Source of the DNA: Ignavibacteriales bacterium | GTDB lineage: Bacteria; Bacteroidota; Ignavibacteria; Ignavibacteriales; Ignavibacteriaceae | NCBI GenBank assembly: GCA_016709765.1 | Contig: JADJMD010000008.1 | Span: 1-64,000, forward strand | Reading direction: 5' to 3' | Length of the DNA stretch: 64,000 nt | Part shown: piece by piece, positions 47,004 to 54,752 of the stretch | How positions within the stretch are numbered: the first letter of the stretch is position 1 | Layout: each line of letters starts with the position of its first letter | Notes under the pieces: model-generated | What the model saw: only the letters and a program-made list of their open reading frames with translations | Databases searched by the model: none | What the model was told of the DNA's origin: nothing | Program-made: the position numbers and the translations under genes

Positions 47004-48173
47004 TTATTCAAACGCCGCAAAACCGGTAATATCCTCACCAATAATTAGAGTATGCATTTCGTGAGTTCCTTCGTATGTAATAACGGATTCCAAATTTGCT
47101 GAATGCCGCATAACCGGGTATTCATCCAAAATACCATTTGCTCCCAGAACCTGACGAGACATTCGAGCAATATCCAAAGCAATCTTACAATTATTTCTTT
47201 TTGCCATCGAAACTTGATTGAATTTTAATGATCCTTTATCTTTTAATCTTCCTAATTGTAAATTTAATAATTGAGATTTAGTAATCTCGGTAACCATATA
47301 TACTAGCTTATCTTGTGTCATTTGATATGCCGCAATAGGTTTGCTAAACTGTTTTCGTGATTTAGCATAATTCAAAGCAGAGTCATAACACGCCATCATC
47401 GATCCTACAACTCCCCATGCAATTCCATATCTTGCCTGATTAAGGCACATCAAAGCATTTTTTAATCCTTCAGTTTTCGGGAGCAAGTTCTCTTCAGGCA
47501 TAAATACATTATCGAAAATAAGTTCTGATGTAACAGAGGCTCTAAGGGAGTGTTTCCCCTTCATTTCCGGCGCAGTAAATCCTTTCATTCCCCTTTCAAC
47601 TAAAAAGCCTCGCACAACACCGTCTAACTTAGCCCAAACAACGGCAACATCTGCAATGGTGCCATTTGTAATCCACATTTTAGCACCGTTAAGAATAAAT
47701 CCACCATCTACCTTTTCAGCTTTTGTAATCATTCCACCCGGATTTGAACCGAAATCAGGTTCTGTTAATCCGAAGCATCCAATCTTTTCTCCTAAAGCTA
47801 AATCGGGTAACCATTTATCTTTTTGTGCTTCACTTCCAAAAGTAAAAATAGGATACATTACTAAGGCACTTTGTACAGATGCAAAACTTCTAATACCACT
47901 ATCACCTCTTTCAAGCTCTTGCATTATCAAACCATATGCAACATTGTTTAATTCTGCACAATTATATTTTGCGGGAAGTGTTGGACCGAACAAACCCATT
48001 TCAGCCATTTTGGTAATTAGCTGCATGGGAAATTTTGATTCTCTGTTGTACTCTTCAATAATCGGAAGAACCTGTTCGCTAACAAATTCACGCACAGTCT
48101 CTCTAATCATTATTTCTTCTTCTGAAAGCAAAGAATCAATATTAAAATAGTCTACGCCTATAAACTTATGCAT
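47004..48173 (-). CDS. gcdH: Acyl-CoA dehydrogenase, glutaryl-CoA dehydrogenase type
   Basis: The 389-residue flavoprotein has the three-domain acyl-CoA dehydrogenase fold. FASVQSALVMYPIFTFGS, GCFGLTEPDFGSNPGGM and the FAD-contact MWITNGTIADVAVVWAKLDG are closest to glutaryl-CoA dehydrogenases. The catalytic base Glu is in VITYEGTHEMHTL. It would oxidise and decarboxylate glutaryl-CoA to crotonyl-CoA in lysine or aromatic breakdown. Related short-chain dehydrogenases remain possible. It stands alone, 41 bases upstream of guaB. Confidence 0.85.
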   Translation of the reverse strand: MHKFIGVDYFNIDSLLSEEEIMIRETVREFVSEQVLPIIEEYNRESKFPMQLITKMAEMGLFGPTLPAKYNCAELNNVAYGLIMQELERGDSGIRSFASVQSALVMYPIFTFGSEAQKDKWLPDLALGEKIGCFGLTEPDFGSNPGGMITKAEKVDGGFILNGAKMWITNGTIADVAVVWAKLDGVVRGFLVERGMKGFTAPEMKGKHSLRASVTSELIFDNVFMPEENLLPKTEGLKNALMCLNQARYGIAWGVVGSMMACYDSALNYAKSRKQFSKPIAAYQMTQDKLVYMVTEITKSQLLNLQLGRLKDKGSLKFNQVSMAKRNNCKIALDIARMSRQVLGANGILDEYPVMRHSANLESVITYEGTHEMHTLIIGEDITGFAAFE

Positions 48174-48311
48174 TTTTTCTTTCTAAAATTTGAATGGTTA
48201 AAATTATTAAAAGCCGTAAAGAGAAACAATTTTAATTATATAATTCTACAATATGATTCGCCTTAATAAAATTACCTTGATAAACTCAATAAATAATTTA
48301 ATCTTTGCCAA

Positions 48312-48674
48312 GTGATAAAACTTAGAAATAAAATATCAAAATTTTCGGCTTACATTGTTTTGTTAGGTTATCTAACTATAACGACTGCGAATGTATTCCA
48401 TCATCACAATATTGATTTAGGGAAACTCTCTTCTTCAATAAATTCATCTGAAAAAAAACAAACTAGCCACTTAAGTTTTATTGGCTCTGAGATTTTTTGT
48501 GTTGTTCATTTTGCATACAACTCATTACATAACTCACTATTATCATTTAATAATCCAATCCACGATTGCCAAAATAAGCCCGAAATTGTCGATATAATTT
48601 CAGTCTATTCTAAACAAAAAAAAGAAAATATTTTTAGCTTTTGCCTAAGAGCGCCTCCTTTATCTATCTCCTAA
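48312..48674 (+). CDS. Small His/Cys-containing exported protein, possible metal binding
   Basis: The 120-residue protein has an N-terminal membrane or signal segment. It then has scattered His and Cys (FHHHNIDLG near residue 28, FCVVHF, HDCQN and a late C) that suggest metal handling, like DUF2946/CzcI-type small proteins ahead of metal transport genes. I cannot name the family. The only upstream start is GTG at 48312. A lipoprotein and a ZnuD-like receptor follow in the same direction. Confidence 0.6.
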   Translation: MIKLRNKISKFSAYIVLLGYLTITTANVFHHHNIDLGKLSSSINSSEKKQTSHLSFIGSEIFCVVHFAYNSLHNSLLSFNNPIHDCQNKPEIVDIISVYSKQKKENIFSFCLRAPPLSIS

Positions 48675-48719
48675 TTCCGTTTATTAAATAATCACAATTA
48701 ATTTTTCAAGGAGAAGAAA

Positions 48720-49580
48720 ATGACTTCATTCATTTTAAAATATTCTTATATCTTTTTAGCTTTATTACTTCTAGTTATCTCAACAACAAGCTGCACTGAT
48801 GAGACCGATCCGATAATCCCGCCTTCTGAACATTTTGAACCTGAAGGTTGGGTAGTAAGAGATGCGACCACAAAACCAATTCTTGTTGTATGGCAAGGTG
48901 TAATCCAAACTACATGGAATTCCATTTCTGTTCCGGATACACTTTATGCACCACTTAATGCGCTATCTGATCACTTTACGGTAAAGTTTTTGGATATCAA
49001 CAAAAATATTATAAATCCTCCAACCGATGCCGATCATCAGTTTGGCTGGCTTATAACTGATCCTTCAAAGCTTACTATTATTCAAGATAGTCCAACAGAT
49101 TGGGCTTTCCATCTAAAAGGTTTAATCATAGGAACTACTACACTTGAGTTACAAGTAATGCATGTTGGGCACGTTGATGTAAAAACTCCAAAGATCCCTG
49201 TCATTATTCGAGAAGACACAACAGCTTACGGTGAACCAGTCGGATTAAGATTAAGTTATGAAGATGATGGAACTGTACTGGCTACGGCAACTGATTTGAC
49301 ATCATCAGGGTCATTGGATGTTGCGAAAGATTCACTAACCGATCATATTGAAATTGAGTTTTATGATGACCAGAACAGGTACTACCAACCTGAATATCCT
49401 TTACACACCTTAGATTTTACAGTTGCTAATTCATCAATTGTACAAATTTTACCTGAAGCAGGCGAACCCTGGGTAATTAGAGTAAAAGGTTTGGCGACAG
49501 GATCAACAACTGTAACATTTAGACTAATGGTAGCGGGTGTGGCAGAGTTTGTTTCGTTTCCAATTAATGTAAATGTTTAG
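48720..49580 (+). CDS. Lipoprotein paired with a ZnuD-like receptor
   Basis: The 286-residue protein has a lipobox ending LLVISTTSC, so it is lipidated at Cys22 or so. Two similar beta-rich domains follow, one near 35-160 and one near 165-286, both ending in Ig-like strands (GLIIGTTTLELQV, GLATGSTTVTFRLM). EHFEPEGWVV follows the lipobox. His and acidic residues (VMHVGHVDV, SEHFEPE) could bind metal. AAGGAGAAG precedes the start. It overlaps the receptor gene by eight bases, so it is likely a surface partner or co-receptor. Confidence 0.75.
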   Translation: MTSFILKYSYIFLALLLLVISTTSCTDETDPIIPPSEHFEPEGWVVRDATTKPILVVWQGVIQTTWNSISVPDTLYAPLNALSDHFTVKFLDINKNIINPPTDADHQFGWLITDPSKLTIIQDSPTDWAFHLKGLIIGTTTLELQVMHVGHVDVKTPKIPVIIREDTTAYGEPVGLRLSYEDDGTVLATATDLTSSGSLDVAKDSLTDHIEIEFYDDQNRYYQPEYPLHTLDFTVANSSIVQILPEAGEPWVIRVKGLATGSTTVTFRLMVAGVAEFVSFPINVNV

Positions 49581-51807
49581 ATTAAATTTAATTGATCATC
49601 ACCTTTTATGGGTGATGATCATTCTTGTATTTTCTTTTAATACGGCTTTAAATTCACAATCAAGAGTGTTGGGAACATTAGAAGGCATTGTATTGGATGG
49701 CTATTTAGATCAGCCATTAGAAAATGCGGTTGTTAAAATAATTGAGCTCAATAAATTTGATGTAACAGATAAAAATGGAATTTTTGAATTCAAATCAATT
49801 CCATTTGGTGATTATAATATTGAAATATCCTATGTTGGTTATAAGACTACTAAGACAGCAATAAATATTAATAGTGAAATAAATACTGGTTTATTAGTTC
49901 ATTTATTCACTCTTCCGTTTGAAACTTCAACTGTGGTTGTTACTGGTTTGCATACAAATACAAAGTTTGATGATATGAATGAGTTCATAAATGTTCTTAA
50001 AGGAAAAGAGCTTCAACGTGAACTCGGTTTAACTCTGGCATCAACGCTAAAGAATGAAACTGGTTTAGCAATCAGAAGTATGGGCCCCGCACCGGCTAGA
50101 CCAGTTATTAGAGGATTGGGTAGTGATAGAATTGCAATAACTGAGGATGGGATACAAACAACAGATTTATCAGCTACTTCACCAGATCACGCTGTCTCGG
50201 TTGAACCATTTACAATTGATAGAGTTGAAGTTATTCGTGGACCAAAAGTTTTATTAAAAAACCCAACCACTATGGGTGGAGTAGTAAATATCATCAGAGA
50301 TGAAATCCCGAAAGAAATTCCAGGATCTTTTTCAGGAAACGCGGGGTTCTATGGAGAATCAGTAAATTCTGGTTATCTTGGTGGAATGGTCGCCCAGTTG
50401 CCAATAGGAAAATTTGTTTTGCGAGGTGAAGCAACTAAAAGACATGCAGATGATCTTAGAACACCTTTAGGCACTCTTGCAAATTCAGATATTGCAACTG
50501 ATAATTTTAGTGCTGGTCTTAGCTATATTGATGGCTGGGGTTATACAGGAGTTAGTATTAGAGAATTTAAATCTGATTATGGAGTTCCGGGAGGCTTTGT
50601 TGGCGCTCATCCTAATGGCGTTGATATTAGTATGCTTAAACGCCAGATAAACGGAAAAATTAATTATCAAATTAATTCTGAATCATTTGAAAACTTAGAG
50701 TTCCAATTATCGCGTGATTATTATAAACATACGGAATATGAAAGGGCTGATATAATTGGCGCTCAGTTTGTCATTTACAATCTTCGGGGAAGTTTAGATA
50801 TTTCAAATAGAAAGCTAGGATTTTTAGATTTTGGAACATCGGGTATATCATTTGAGGCAAGAGATTTTAATATTGGCGGATATGTATTTACACCACCGAC
50901 AAAATCTTTAAAGCTCTCTGGATATTCTTTTCAAACTTTTGAGTTGACTGACTTTAGTTTTGAAACTGGATTTCGAATCTCGTATGATGAATTTCATCCT
51001 GATGATTCAAACCCAAGTACTGATAATGAAGTAATAATCGATCGAAAATTTTTTAGCTATTCCCTATCTCTCTCAGCACTTTATTCACTAAACAAAACTA
51101 TTTCACTGGGGATAAATATTAGTAAAACTTCGAGAGTCCCAACTATTGAGGAACTATATTCAGAAGGCCCTCATCTAGCAGCATATTCTTATGAAATAGG
51201 AAACCAAACCCTTGATAGTGAAAATGGAATTGGAGCAGAGTTATTTTCTTATCTAAAAACTGACGATACGTTTTTAATGTTAACTCTATTCAGGAATGAC
51301 TTTTCATACTTCATTACTCCAAGAAATACTGGAAATATTAATAGCCAAACCCTGCTTCCCATTTATCAAACCGAGGGTGTTAAAGCAATATTTTATGGAT
51401 TGGAAAGTTATTTTGAAATCGAGTTATTGGAACATTTTACAATCTCAAATTCATTTAGTTATACTTATGGAAATTTCAAGCAAACCGATGATCCCCTGCC
51501 GCAAATTCCACCATTAAAAAATATTATTCAGTTAAAATATCTCAACGGAAACTTTACAACCGGGATTAGTTCTGAAATTGCGGGTGCTCAGAATCGGGTA
51601 GATTTATTTGAAACTCCAACTGTAGGATATGCCGTTTTTAATGCCTTTATTCAGTTCTCATTCGAAATCGGATCGATGATCCAGAACATATCGTTAAATG
51701 GAGAAAACTTACTAAACAAAGAATACAGAAATCATTTATCTCGTGTAAAGGTGATAATGCCTGAAGCAGGAATAAATCTCAAATTAAGCTATAGATTATA
51801 TTTTTAA
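49573..51807 (+). CDS. TonB-dependent receptor, ZnuD-like
   Basis: The 744-residue receptor has a signal peptide, a CarboxypepD_reg-like domain (about 35-120) and a plug (about 125-240). The plug has RGLGSDRIAITEDGIQTTDL then SATSPDHAVSVEPFTIDRVE and RGPKVLLKNPTTMGGVVNII. The SPDHAV block resembles the zinc receptor ZnuD. A barrel runs to the terminal aromatic YRLYF. The small His/Cys protein and the lipoprotein upstream fit a metal-uptake role. Zinc is inferred, not shown. The start overlaps the lipoprotein gene by eight bases. Confidence 0.85.
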   Translation: MFRLNLIDHHLLWVMIILVFSFNTALNSQSRVLGTLEGIVLDGYLDQPLENAVVKIIELNKFDVTDKNGIFEFKSIPFGDYNIEISYVGYKTTKTAININSEINTGLLVHLFTLPFETSTVVVTGLHTNTKFDDMNEFINVLKGKELQRELGLTLASTLKNETGLAIRSMGPAPARPVIRGLGSDRIAITEDGIQTTDLSATSPDHAVSVEPFTIDRVEVIRGPKVLLKNPTTMGGVVNIIRDEIPKEIPGSFSGNAGFYGESVNSGYLGGMVAQLPIGKFVLRGEATKRHADDLRTPLGTLANSDIATDNFSAGLSYIDGWGYTGVSIREFKSDYGVPGGFVGAHPNGVDISMLKRQINGKINYQINSESFENLEFQLSRDYYKHTEYERADIIGAQFVIYNLRGSLDISNRKLGFLDFGTSGISFEARDFNIGGYVFTPPTKSLKLSGYSFQTFELTDFSFETGFRISYDEFHPDDSNPSTDNEVIIDRKFFSYSLSLSALYSLNKTISLGINISKTSRVPTIEELYSEGPHLAAYSYEIGNQTLDSENGIGAELFSYLKTDDTFLMLTLFRNDFSYFITPRNTGNINSQTLLPIYQTEGVKAIFYGLESYFEIELLEHFTISNSFSYTYGNFKQTDDPLPQIPPLKNIIQLKYLNGNFTTGISSEIAGAQNRVDLFETPTVGYAVFNAFIQFSFEIGSMIQNISLNGENLLNKEYRNHLSRVKVIMPEAGINLKLSYRLYF

Positions 51808-51832
51808 TATTAGCTGTAAAATATTATCTTTG
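51801..51832 (+). promoter_or_regulatory. Predicted promoter of tRNA-Ser
   Basis: TATCTTTG (51825-51832) is a perfect TAnnTTTG -7 element. The -33 region (TTTT, 51801-51804) is three of four to TTTG at 20 bases spacing. It partly overlaps the receptor stop codon region. Confidence 0.5.
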
Positions 51833-51853
51833 CCCTGCTAATTTTTCAGCTTT

Positions 51854-51942
51854 GGAGAGGTGGGTGAGTGGCTGAAACCAACGGTTTGCTAAACCGTCGT
51901 AGGGGTTAAACTCTACCGCGAGTTCGAATCTCGCCCTCTCCG
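51854..51942 (+). tRNA. tRNA-Ser (anticodon GCU)
   Basis: Acceptor arms GGAGAGG and CCTCTCC pair, with G as discriminator. The anticodon stem ACGGT/ACCGT closes a loop with anticodon GCT. The long variable arm (TCGTAGGGGTTAAACTCTACCG) and the T-arm GCGAG TTCGAAT CTCGC make a normal class II tRNA-Ser. CCA is not encoded. A degenerate copy of its 3' half lies 340 bases downstream. Confidence 0.97.
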
Positions 51943-51946
51943 CTCA

Positions 51947-51976
51947 AAAGCTTCCTTTTATGGAAGCTTTTTTTAT
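51947..51976 (+). terminator. Rho-independent terminator after tRNA-Ser
   Basis: AAAGCTTCC (51947-51955) pairs with GGAAGCTTT (51962-51970) around a TTTTAT loop, followed by a T-rich run. A degenerate copy of this hairpin recurs at 52363-52391. Confidence 0.9.
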
Positions 51977-51982
51977 TATTCC

Positions 51983-52237
51983 TGGATATTTTACATACAT
52001 ATTAAAAAGAAAATTAATCATAAACACTATTACGGTCATACCTCCAATCTTCAGAAAAGATTGAATAACCATAACAACGGATTATCTATTTATACTAAGA
52101 AATATTTGCCCTGGAAGCTAATCTATTTTGAAGAGTTTAATACTAATTCTGAGACTATGAAGCGTGAATAATTCTTTAAGAGTTTGTCAGGATATCACTG
52201 GTTAAAAGAAAAGTATATTATAAAGATCAACGACTGA
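51983..52237 (+). pseudogene. Decayed GIY-YIG endonuclease
   Basis: Reading from 51983 gives 84 in-frame codons to TGA 52235-52237, broken by one TAA (52169-52171) and lacking a start. The frame shows the GIY-YIG fold in order: WIFYIHIKK, HYYGHTSNLQKRLNNHNNG with the catalytic Arg and His, TKKYLPWKLIYFEEF, SETMKRE then stop, and FFKSLSGYHWLK. A normal family copy would read KREKFFKS at the stop. These small nucleases cut DNA and are often mobile. It sits seven bases after the tRNA-Ser terminator and before a degenerate tRNA-Ser 3' half. Confidence 0.8.
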
Positions 52238-52260
52238 AATCAAATCTGGACTATAAATCC

Positions 52261-52391
52261 CAAGCGGTTTGTTTTGCAGGGGTTAAACTCTACCGCAAGG
52301 TCTCCCATGGGGATGGCTTTACCGGAATCTCGCCATCTGACCTGTCATGGCCATTCCATCTACAAAAGCTTCTGTACTGGAAACTTTTTTT
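52261..52391 (+). repeat. Degenerate duplicate of the tRNA-Ser 3' half and its terminator
   Basis: AGGGGTTAAACTCTACCGC (52278-52296) is identical to bases 51901-51919 of tRNA-Ser. Upstream, CGGTTTG matches its anticodon arm. After a 28-base insertion GAATCTCGCC (52325-52334) matches the T-arm. AAAAGCTTCTGTACTGGAAA with a T run (52363-52391) matches the terminator hairpin. The order is preserved, so it is a decayed second copy. It cannot fold into a tRNA. Confidence 0.8.
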
Positions 52392-52630
52392 GTTTAAAAC
52401 CCTTTTTGAGCGAAAGCAAAACAAAGAATTTTTTAATCCGGTTATCCTGCCAGCATAGACAGAATGGGTCCTAAAATACAGGGTAGCTTAGCAGATGGGC
52501 GAAGCACGGTATAGGTACAGGAGGATAATTTTTTATAAAATGTTTCTCAAATATTTTGTCGAAGGCTGAAAAATGTTTTATCTTAAGGGGAATCAACTTT
52601 CTAAACTTTCATAAATCAAGGAGAAGTGTT

Positions 52631-52807
52631 ATGCCAAAGCCTAAACAAGTTGCACCATTTCATTCAAAGACCGGAGAAGTATATCACATCTACAGTGTTT
52701 GTTCCTCAGGTAAGTTTATCGTAAAAGGTAGAAAACTACAGGGCAAGGGAAATAAAAAACTTTGCAAAGCTTGCGTTGATATTAGAGCAGGAAAAAGAGA
52801 TCGTTAA
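52631..52807 (+). CDS. Small basic Cys-containing protein
   Basis: The 58-residue protein begins MPKPKQVAPFHSKTGEVYHI and has one Cys near the middle (SVCSSG) and a CKAC pair near the end, followed by DIRAGKRDR. The high Lys/Arg content and the Cys pair suggest a nucleic-acid or zinc-binding mini-protein. I do not recognise a family. AAGGAG lies eight bases before the ATG, and a terminator follows, so it looks like a monocistronic gene. Confidence 0.6.
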   Translation: MPKPKQVAPFHSKTGEVYHIYSVCSSGKFIVKGRKLQGKGNKKLCKACVDIRAGKRDR

Positions 52808-52862
52808 AAGATCATTTTAATTATTAGAGCTTTTTAACTATAAAAAGTTTTAAAGAATTTAG

Positions 52863-52898
52863 TCTCCTCTGTTTTTATTAGCAGAGGAGATTTTTTTT
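52863..52898 (+). terminator. Rho-independent terminator after the small Cys protein
   Basis: A nine-pair stem TCTCCTCTG (52863-52871) with CAGAGGAGA (52882-52890) has a T-rich loop, and eight T follow. Confidence 0.92.
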
Positions 52899-53197
52899 AT
52901 CTGATCACATTCAATGCTATTCAAGAATAATACCTCACTTTATGTAAAGAGAGATTTAGATTGCTATCTCATTTTCGGAATAAAAAACAAAAATGCTCTG
53001 CCCCACCGTTATTAACGCGCCAAGGCTCAGATATTTTATCAGAATAAAATTAAACTGATAAGGTATTGGAATAATGCATCACATTACCGCTCGCATCCAT
53101 TGTTAGTAAAACATTAAATGCTTTTTAAACCTGATACTTACCAAACAGCATTTATCTCTGATCCTTACACTATATAATATTTTTTACGACATATGTG
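52899..53197. other. Gene-free spacer before the insertion sequence
   Basis: About 300 bases with stop codons in all frames. I see no tRNA, hairpin or conserved ORF. It lies between the terminator of the small Cys protein and the left end of the IS, and may hold decayed sequence. Confidence 0.5.
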
Positions 53198-53255
53198 TGA
53201 CCAGCCCCCAATAAAGAGATCCAATTATTAAATTAGGATTAAAGGAGAAAAAGAT

Positions 53256-53534
53256 ATGGGCAAAAGCAAGTTCACAACTGAGCAGATCATTAGTAAACTT
53301 CGGGAGGCTGAAGTTTTGCAGTCTAATGGTCAAAGCATAGCGGAGATATGCCGTCATCTTGGGATAAAGGATCAGACTTATTACAAGTGGCGCAAAGAAT
53401 ATGGAGGAATGCGGGTAGATCAGGCAAAGAGATTAAAAGAAGTGGAACAAGAAAACACAAGACTAAGAAAACTTGTATCAGATCTATCACTGGATAATGC
53501 AATTCTAAAGGAGACAGTCCGGGGAAACTACTGA
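53256..53534 (+). CDS. IS3-family transposase OrfA (helix-turn-helix subunit)
   Basis: The 92-residue protein binds IS ends through an HTH (QSIAEICRHLGIKDQTYYKW, about 28-47) and has a leucine-zipper-like coil (RLKEVEQENTRLRKLVSDL) for multimerisation. AAAGGAGAAAAAG precedes the ATG. It ends at TGA 53532-53534. A slippery heptamer four codons before the stop can shift ribosomes into orfB. Confidence 0.93.
   Translation: MGKSKFTTEQIISKLREAEVLQSNGQSIAEICRHLGIKDQTYYKWRKEYGGMRVDQAKRLKEVEQENTRLRKLVSDLSLDNAILKETVRGNY
53522..53528 (+). promoter_or_regulatory. Programmed -1 frameshift heptamer G_GGA_AAC in the IS
   Basis: In the orfA frame the codons read G GGA AAC, the X_XXY_YYZ slippery form. Slippage of one base back gives GGG AAA then CTA CTG AGC, which continues without stop into orfB as LLSPEKKRRAVEE. 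The site lies six bases before the orfA stop. I did not find a clear downstream stem. Confidence 0.6.
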
Positions 53535-53569
53535 GCCCGGAGAAGAAGCGCCGGGCAGTTGAGGAAATA

Positions 53570-54376
53570 GTGGAGAAACTGAAAGTATCGGAGAGAAGAG
53601 AGTGCTTAGTACTAGGTCAACCAAGATCTACACAGCGTAGAAAAGTGAAGACAAGAGATGATGAACAAGCACTTCGGGAAGAGATAGTAAAGTTAGCCTG
53701 TGATTATGGTCGTTATGGATATAGAAGGATAACAGCACTGCTGAGAAATCAGGGATGGAAAGTAAACCATAAACGAGTTGAGAGGATATGGAGACAAGAA
53801 GGACTAAAGGTTCCACAGAAGCAGCCGAAGAGAAGAAGGCTGTGTTTAAACGATGGTTCTTGTATACGGCTAAGAGCTTTGTATCCAAATCACGTATGGA
53901 GCTACGATTTTGTGGCAGACAGAACAAGTGATGGAAGACCAATAAGAATGTTGACGATCATAGACGAATACACAAGAGAATGTTTAAGCATACATACACA
54001 GAGACGAATAAAAGCACCAGAGGTTCTTTACAAACTTTCAGAGTTATTTATTACAAAAGGAGTCCCGGATCATATACGCTCGGATAACGGATCAGAGTTC
54101 AGTGCAAAGTCAGTAAGAGGTTGGTTAGAACGATTAGGAGTAAAAACATTATTTATTGAACCAGGAAGTCCTTGGGGGAACGGATACATAGAATCATTTA
54201 ATGGAAAACTAAGGGATGAGCTATTGAACGGAGAAATATTTGATAATATTTTAGAGGCAAGAGTAATTACAGATCAATGGAGAGAACATTACAATAAAAT
54301 CAGACCGCATAGTTCGTTAAATTTTCGACCTCCGGTACTGGAGGTAATGATCCCTCATCAATATGCCAGTGCTTGA
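53570..54376 (+). CDS. IS3-family transposase OrfB (DDE integrase core)
   Basis: The 268-residue frame holds an HTH-like N-part (ACDYGRYGYRRITALLRNQG) and the rve core. Asp is in WSYDFVADRTSDG, the second Asp in RSDNGSEF and Glu in GSPWGNGYIESFNGK. It is the catalytic half of the transposase, made as an OrfAB fusion by a -1 shift near 53528. The GTG at 53570 is only the first available initiator. The open frame begins at about 53529, so no independent start is needed. Confidence 0.94.
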   Translation: MEKLKVSERRECLVLGQPRSTQRRKVKTRDDEQALREEIVKLACDYGRYGYRRITALLRNQGWKVNHKRVERIWRQEGLKVPQKQPKRRRLCLNDGSCIRLRALYPNHVWSYDFVADRTSDGRPIRMLTIIDEYTRECLSIHTQRRIKAPEVLYKLSELFITKGVPDHIRSDNGSEFSAKSVRGWLERLGVKTLFIEPGSPWGNGYIESFNGKLRDELLNGEIFDNILEARVITDQWREHYNKIRPHSSLNFRPPVLEVMIPHQYASA

Positions 54377-54425
54377 TGATGGGGTTACTAACTTATGCAT
54401 TGGTACCATTACAAGGGGCAGGTCA

Positions 54426-54752
54426 GTAAGGTTTTCATATTTTTTACGGATTTAATTCAATTATCCATTCGAATCGAATTTATTACATAACACTACTCAA
54501 CTGAAGACCACTAACTCTTGAATTGGAACCAATCATCTTGTGGGTGATAAACTTCATGAAGCTGAAAGCGTTCTCAAAAAAAATACTTTCCGAGAAGAAA
54601 AAAAATAGGAAGATTCCAGATTGATGGGATGGAAAAACAGCAAAGAGAATTGTTGAGATAATATTAGGGAGATACTGGATACTGGATGCTGCTTAGAACT
54701 ATGTGGGATGCTGGGCTGTATATTGTTGTAATTTTCTTTAGATTAAAATCAA
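54426..54752. other. Gene-free spacer after the insertion sequence
   Basis: About 327 bases without a convincing ORF. Near its right end it has short repeated words (GGATACTGGATGCTG, then GGGATGCTGGGCTG) that recur in loose form around 57567-57590. I see no tRNA or terminator. Confidence 0.45.

Larger units (their letters stand above)
53198..54425 (+). mobile_element. Complete IS3-family element (IS407-like group), copy B
   Basis: The 1228-base element runs from TGACCAGCCCC to GGGGCAGGTCA, which are imperfect terminal inverted repeats (ten of eleven). It contains orfA and orfB in relative frames 0 and -1, as in the family. The orfA start (FTTEQIISKLREAEV) and the KYGGM-like block (KEYGGMRVDQAKRL) resemble the IS407 group. 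Flanks (TGTG left, GTAA right) show no target duplication, so it may have arisen by recombination or its duplication has decayed. Confidence 0.92.

Noticed and set aside
47656..48150. 164-codon frame antisense to the acyl-CoA dehydrogenase
   Set aside because: It lies wholly inside a well-supported gene on the other strand and has no recognisable domain.
52261..52391. A second functional tRNA-Ser
   Set aside because: The acceptor 5' arm and D-arm are missing and the T-arm is split by a 28-base insertion, so it cannot fold as a tRNA.
52274..52474. Open frame of 66 codons on the plus strand
   Set aside because: It runs through the degenerate tRNA-Ser copy and its terminator hairpin, has no ribosome-binding site and shows no domain.
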